NCBI GenBank assembly: GCA_028293225.1
Contig: JAQGPE010000056.1
Span: 1-17,443, forward strand
Reading direction: 5' to 3'
Length of the DNA: 17,443 bases
DNA from: Akkermansiaceae bacterium
GTDB lineage: Bacteria; Verrucomicrobiota; Verrucomicrobiia; Verrucomicrobiales; Akkermansiaceae
Part shown: in pieces, positions 11,726 to 17,443 of the stretch
Position numbering within the stretch: the first letter of the stretch is position 1
Layout of the letters: every line of letters starts with the position of its first letter
The notes under the pieces: model-generated
Seen by the model: the letters and a program-made list of their open reading frames with translations, nothing else
Told to the model about the DNA's origin: nothing
Databases searched by the model: none
Position numbers and translations under genes: made by a program

Positions 11726-14380
11726 TTATTCCGGTGCGACTTCCGAATCACCGTCTTCTTCGTCGTCGCCGCCACCGTCACCCTCTGGAGCCGGAGCGAC
11801 CCCGGTGTTTTCGGCGGTTTCGCCTTCCAGAGTGCCCGAGTCCTCGCCATCGGCGACCACCAGGGCGATGTCCTGAAGTTTTTCTCCCTCTTTGAGTGTG
11901 AGCAACTTGACGCCCTGGGCGTTGCGGCCGGTCTCGCGGACTTCGCTGACGCGGATGCGGATGCTCTGGCCGCCGGAAGTCATCAGCATCAGCTCATCCT
12001 CCTCACGGACGGTGACCGCACCGACGACTTCGCCGGTCTTTTCGGTCACCTTCATGGTGATGATGCCCTTGCCGCCGCGGCTCTGGAGCCGGTAGTCGGC
12101 GAAGGCGGTGCGCTTGCCGATGCCATTGTCGGACGCCACCAGCAACATCGATCCCTCCGTCACCAGCGCCAGGCCGATGACATAGTCGCCCTCCTCCGGG
12201 CGAATACCCGCGACCCCGGCGGTGGCACGGCCCTGCGGACGCGCCTGGTCTTCCGGGAAGCGCAGGCTGAGGCCGTGGCGGGTCACCAGGATGACCTCGT
12301 CCTTGCCACTGGTGAGGCGGACGCCGATGAGCTCGTTGCCCTCCTCCAGGTTGATGGCGATGATGCCGTCCTTGCGGTAGTTTCTGAAGTCGTTCAGCGG
12401 GGTTTTCTTCACCTTGCCGCTGCGGGTGGCGAAAATCACGTAGCCGGCATCCTCGCGGAAGGTGACGTCGGTTCCGATCTCGTCCGTGGCACGCTCCAGC
12501 CGGAGCACGGCGGCGATCTTCTCCTCCGTTTTCAGGTTCAGAACATTCCGGATGCTGCGGCCCTTGGCGGTGCGTGAGCCCTCCGGGAGTTCGTAGACGC
12601 GCTCGACATAGACCCGGCCGGTGTTCGTGAAGAACATCAGGTAGTCATGCGCCTGGGCGCTGAAGAGCTGCTCGACGAAGTCGTTCTCCTCGTCATTGGC
12701 GGTCCGGGTTTCCAGCCCGCGCAGGCCCTTGCCGCCGCGGCCCTGGACGCGGAACTCGCTCATCGGGGTGCGCTTGATGTAGCCGCGGTGGGAAATGGTC
12801 ACGATCATCGCGTCGTTGGCGATGAGGTCTTCCATGGCGATCTCGCCTTCCTCCGGGAGAATCTCGCACTTACGGGGAGTGCCGTACTTCTGACGGATGA
12901 TCATCAGCTCGTCCTTGATGATCGCAAGCACGCGGGCTTCGCGGGCCAGGATGTCCATCAGGTCGGTGATCTCGGCCAGCACGTTGTCGTACTCCGCCTT
13001 GATCTTGTCGCCTTCCAGCGCGGTCAGCTGATAGAGGCGCAGCTCAAGGATCGCGTTCACCTGGCGCTCCGTGAACAGGTACTTTCCGCCCTGAACCGCG
13101 GCCTGGCCGCGGATCAGAATGCCGAGCCCGGCGGCCGTCGCCTCAGGAAAGCTGTAAGCGGTGAGACGTTCGCGGGCTTCATCCCGGTTCTTCGACGAAC
13201 GGATGATGTGAATGAAATCGTCGATGTGGCTGAGCGCCAGCAGATAGGCCTCCAGCAGCTCCGCGCGCTCCTCGGCCTTGCCCAGGAGATAGCGGGTGCG
13301 GCGGACCACCACGTCGCGGCGGTGCTCGATGTAGCAGTCGATCGCTTCCTTCAGCGACAGCAGCTTCGGCCGGCGCTGGTGGATCGCCAGCATGTTCACG
13401 CTGAAGGAAGTATCCAGTGAAGTCAGCTTGAAGAGCTGGTTCACCACGACCTGCGGACGAGCGTCGCGCTTGAGCTCGATTTCGATGCGGGTCTCCTCGT
13501 CCGAAAGGTCGCGCATCCCGGAGATCCCGGTCAGCGTCTTTTCGTTCACCAGCTCCGCGATGCGCTGCTGGAGGGTTGCCCGGTTCACCCCATAGGGAAC
13601 CTCGCGGATGGTGATGATCGATTTGCCGTTGGCCTGCTCCTCAACTTCGACGCGACCGCGCATGCGGAACGAGCCGCGTCCGGTCCGGAGATATTCCTCG
13701 ATCCCTCGCAGGCCGCGAACCTCACAGGAGACCGGGAAGTCCGGCCCTTTCACATACTCCATCAGCTCCGGAAGCGTGATCGCCGGATTATCGATCTGTG
13801 CACAGATCGCATCGACGACTTCCTGCAGGTTGTGCGGAGGAAGATTCGTCGCCATGCCCACGGCAATGCCGACGCCGCCGTTGACCAGCAGGTTCGGGAA
13901 CGCGGAGGGAAGTACGGTAGGCTCCGTCAGTCGTTCGTCGTAGTTCGGGACGAAGTCGACGGTGTCCTTTTCCAGGTCCTCCATCATCGCGAGACCGAGG
14001 TGCGTCAAGCGCGCCTCGGTGTATCGCATGGCGGCCGGCGGGTCGCCTTCCACCGAACCGAAGTTACCCTGGCCGTCGATCAGCCGCTCGCGCATCGACC
14101 ACGGCTGGCCCATGTTCACCAGCGTGGGATAAATGACCGCTTCACCGTGCGGATGGTAATCCCCGGAGGTGTCACCGCAGATTTTGGCGCATTTGATATG
14201 CTGCTTCCCGGGCGCCAGGTTCAGCAGCCGCATCGCGTAGAGGATGCGACGCTGGGAGGGCTTCAGGCCATCGCGCACATCCGGCAGTGCGCGGGAGATG
14301 ATGACCGACATCGAGTAGTCGAGGAAGGACTTCGAGAGTTCCTCGGCAACATTGATCGGCTTTACGGAGTCGTTTGACAT
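11726..14380 (-). CDS. gyrA: DNA gyrase subunit A
   Basis: An 884-residue breakage-reunion subunit of DNA gyrase, which with GyrB introduces negative supercoils. The N-terminal domain shows LDYSMSVIISRALPDVRDGLKP (20-41, split here only by naming), YHPHGEAVIYPT (75-86) and the catalytic tyrosine Tyr120 in AAMRYTEARL. The C-terminal domain has the six-bladed wrapping-domain repeats, with a GyrA-box-like QGRGGKG near residue 545 that marks gyrase rather than topoisomerase IV, and a second SRGGKG near 768. The last 40 or so residues form an acidic Gly/Pro/Asp/Glu tail, as in several gyrases. Ala81 and Pro85 occupy the positions of E. coli Ser83 and Asp87, the quinolone-contact residues. The gene follows gyrB after 83 bases with no terminator visible between them. 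Confidence 0.97.
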   Translation of the reverse strand: MSNDSVKPINVAEELSKSFLDYSMSVIISRALPDVRDGLKPSQRRILYAMRLLNLAPGKQHIKCAKICGDTSGDYHPHGEAVIYPTLVNMGQPWSMRERLIDGQGNFGSVEGDPPAAMRYTEARLTHLGLAMMEDLEKDTVDFVPNYDERLTEPTVLPSAFPNLLVNGGVGIAVGMATNLPPHNLQEVVDAICAQIDNPAITLPELMEYVKGPDFPVSCEVRGLRGIEEYLRTGRGSFRMRGRVEVEEQANGKSIITIREVPYGVNRATLQQRIAELVNEKTLTGISGMRDLSDEETRIEIELKRDARPQVVVNQLFKLTSLDTSFSVNMLAIHQRRPKLLSLKEAIDCYIEHRRDVVVRRTRYLLGKAEERAELLEAYLLALSHIDDFIHIIRSSKNRDEARERLTAYSFPEATAAGLGILIRGQAAVQGGKYLFTERQVNAILELRLYQLTALEGDKIKAEYDNVLAEITDLMDILAREARVLAIIKDELMIIRQKYGTPRKCEILPEEGEIAMEDLIANDAMIVTISHRGYIKRTPMSEFRVQGRGGKGLRGLETRTANDEENDFVEQLFSAQAHDYLMFFTNTGRVYVERVYELPEGSRTAKGRSIRNVLNLKTEEKIAAVLRLERATDEIGTDVTFREDAGYVIFATRSGKVKKTPLNDFRNYRKDGIIAINLEEGNELIGVRLTSGKDEVILVTRHGLSLRFPEDQARPQGRATAGVAGIRPEEGDYVIGLALVTEGSMLLVASDNGIGKRTAFADYRLQSRGGKGIITMKVTEKTGEVVGAVTVREEDELMLMTSGGQSIRIRVSEVRETGRNAQGVKLLTLKEGEKLQDIALVVADGEDSGTLEGETAENTGVAPAPEGDGGGDDEEDGDSEVAPE

Positions 14381-14463
14381 GCTGAAATCAGTCGTGGGTC
14401 AGTCAGTGGCCGGTGATCAGGGACGATCGACCGGTCCGTTCTTTGCTCAGTTTCGGGCCGGCG

Positions 14464-17097
<2,634 letters not shown>

Positions 17098-17105
17098 TCA
17101 CTACC

Positions 17106-17114
17106 TGTGAATAA
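17106..17114 (-). promoter_or_regulatory. Single DnaA-box-like site upstream of gyrB
   Basis: The minus strand reads TTATTCACA, a full match to the consensus TTATNCACA. It lies in the AT-rich 122-base gap (17005-17126) ahead of gyrB. Only one copy is seen, and no AT-rich repeat array or dnaA gene is in the window, so this is not an origin by itself. DnaA control of gyrB is a possibility only. Confidence 0.35.
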
Positions 17115-17126
17115 TTTACAATTCAA

Positions 17127-17443
17127 CTATTTGGCCATTCTGTCGTTCAAAAACCAAGTCACCACCACAAAGGCGCAGAAGACTAAAATAAACAGCGTGA
17201 CGACCAGTAAGCTGCGAGCACTTTCCCGCCGCTCGATATGCGCATGATCGACCATGGAGTCCGCTCCAATCCTGCCCTTCTTCCGGCGGGGAATGCTCCG
17301 TGGCGAACGAATCGCGACAGGCATATCGATTGCTTTCTCAGACATTATCGACGGCGCCACAACATCTCGACCGCGTCCACCGGGAGCAACCACAAACGAG
17401 CCACAGTCGGGACAAGGACCCGATACACCGGCTTGATGCCGCC
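17127..17443 (-). CDS. C-terminal part of a small zinc-ribbon protein with a C-terminal membrane helix
   Basis: The minus-strand frame is open from the right edge to a TAG at 17127, giving 104 residues with no ATG, GTG or TTG in the first 16 codons, so the start is probably outside the window. CPDCG followed by VVAP near the beginning looks like the second knuckle of a short zinc ribbon. A basic, Pro/Arg/Ser-rich linker follows, then a single membrane helix (about LLVVTLFILVFCAFVVV) and a charged end, NDRMAK. If the start is internal, a GTG at 17393 or an ATG at 17345 would give 88 or 72 residues. I know no function for it. It is transcribed towards gyrB, 122 bases away, with no strong terminator in between. 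Confidence 0.55.
   Translation of the reverse strand, partial: RHQAGVSGPCPDCGSFVVAPGGRGRDVVAPSIMSEKAIDMPVAIRSPRSIPRRKKGRIGADSMVDHAHIERRESARSLLVVTLFILVFCAFVVVTWFLNDRMAK

Overview
The window reads as chromosomal DNA of a Gram-negative, GC-rich bacterium, most probably of the PVC group and best fitting Verrucomicrobiota. The reasons are a fused LpxC-FabZ gene (lipid A synthesis, so an outer membrane with LPS), a GyrA whose drug-binding region has a PVC-like sequence, few recognisable Shine-Dalgarno sites, and many envelope proteins. The taxonomic call is inference from gene content, not from a search.

Layout: (1) positions 1-1826, minus strand: an RluA-type pseudouridine synthase, a NIF3-family metal protein and the start of an alkyladenine (3-methyladenine) DNA glycosylase that runs off the left edge, packed tightly enough to be one operon. 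(2) 1927-3240, plus strand: the lpxC-fabZ fusion, ending in a strong intrinsic terminator. (3) 3279-11525, minus strand: five tightly spaced genes of unknown joint function, bounded by that terminator on one side and the gyrA terminator on the other. (4) 11726-17004, minus strand: gyrB followed by gyrA. (5) right edge: the C-terminal part of a small zinc-ribbon/membrane protein.

The five-gene block is the notable part. In transcription order it encodes a small three-helix membrane protein, a 984-residue tubulin/FtsZ-superfamily GTPase-like protein, a membrane protein joining a zinc ribbon, a PstS-like periplasmic binding domain and an OmpA peptidoglycan-binding domain, a MotA/TolQ/ZorA-like channel subunit with a long coiled-coil tail, and a MotB/ZorB-like partner with a membrane aspartate and an OmpA-like domain. 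I read it as an ion-driven, cell-wall-anchored envelope machine coupled to a cytoplasmic GTPase. It partly resembles the multicomponent 'membrane remodelling' FtsZ-like systems with OmpA proteins proposed by Makarova and Koonin (recalled, not looked up) and shares its stator pair logic with Zorya defence, but I see no vWA protein, helicase or nuclease here. Its function (envelope remodelling, transport or defence) is open.
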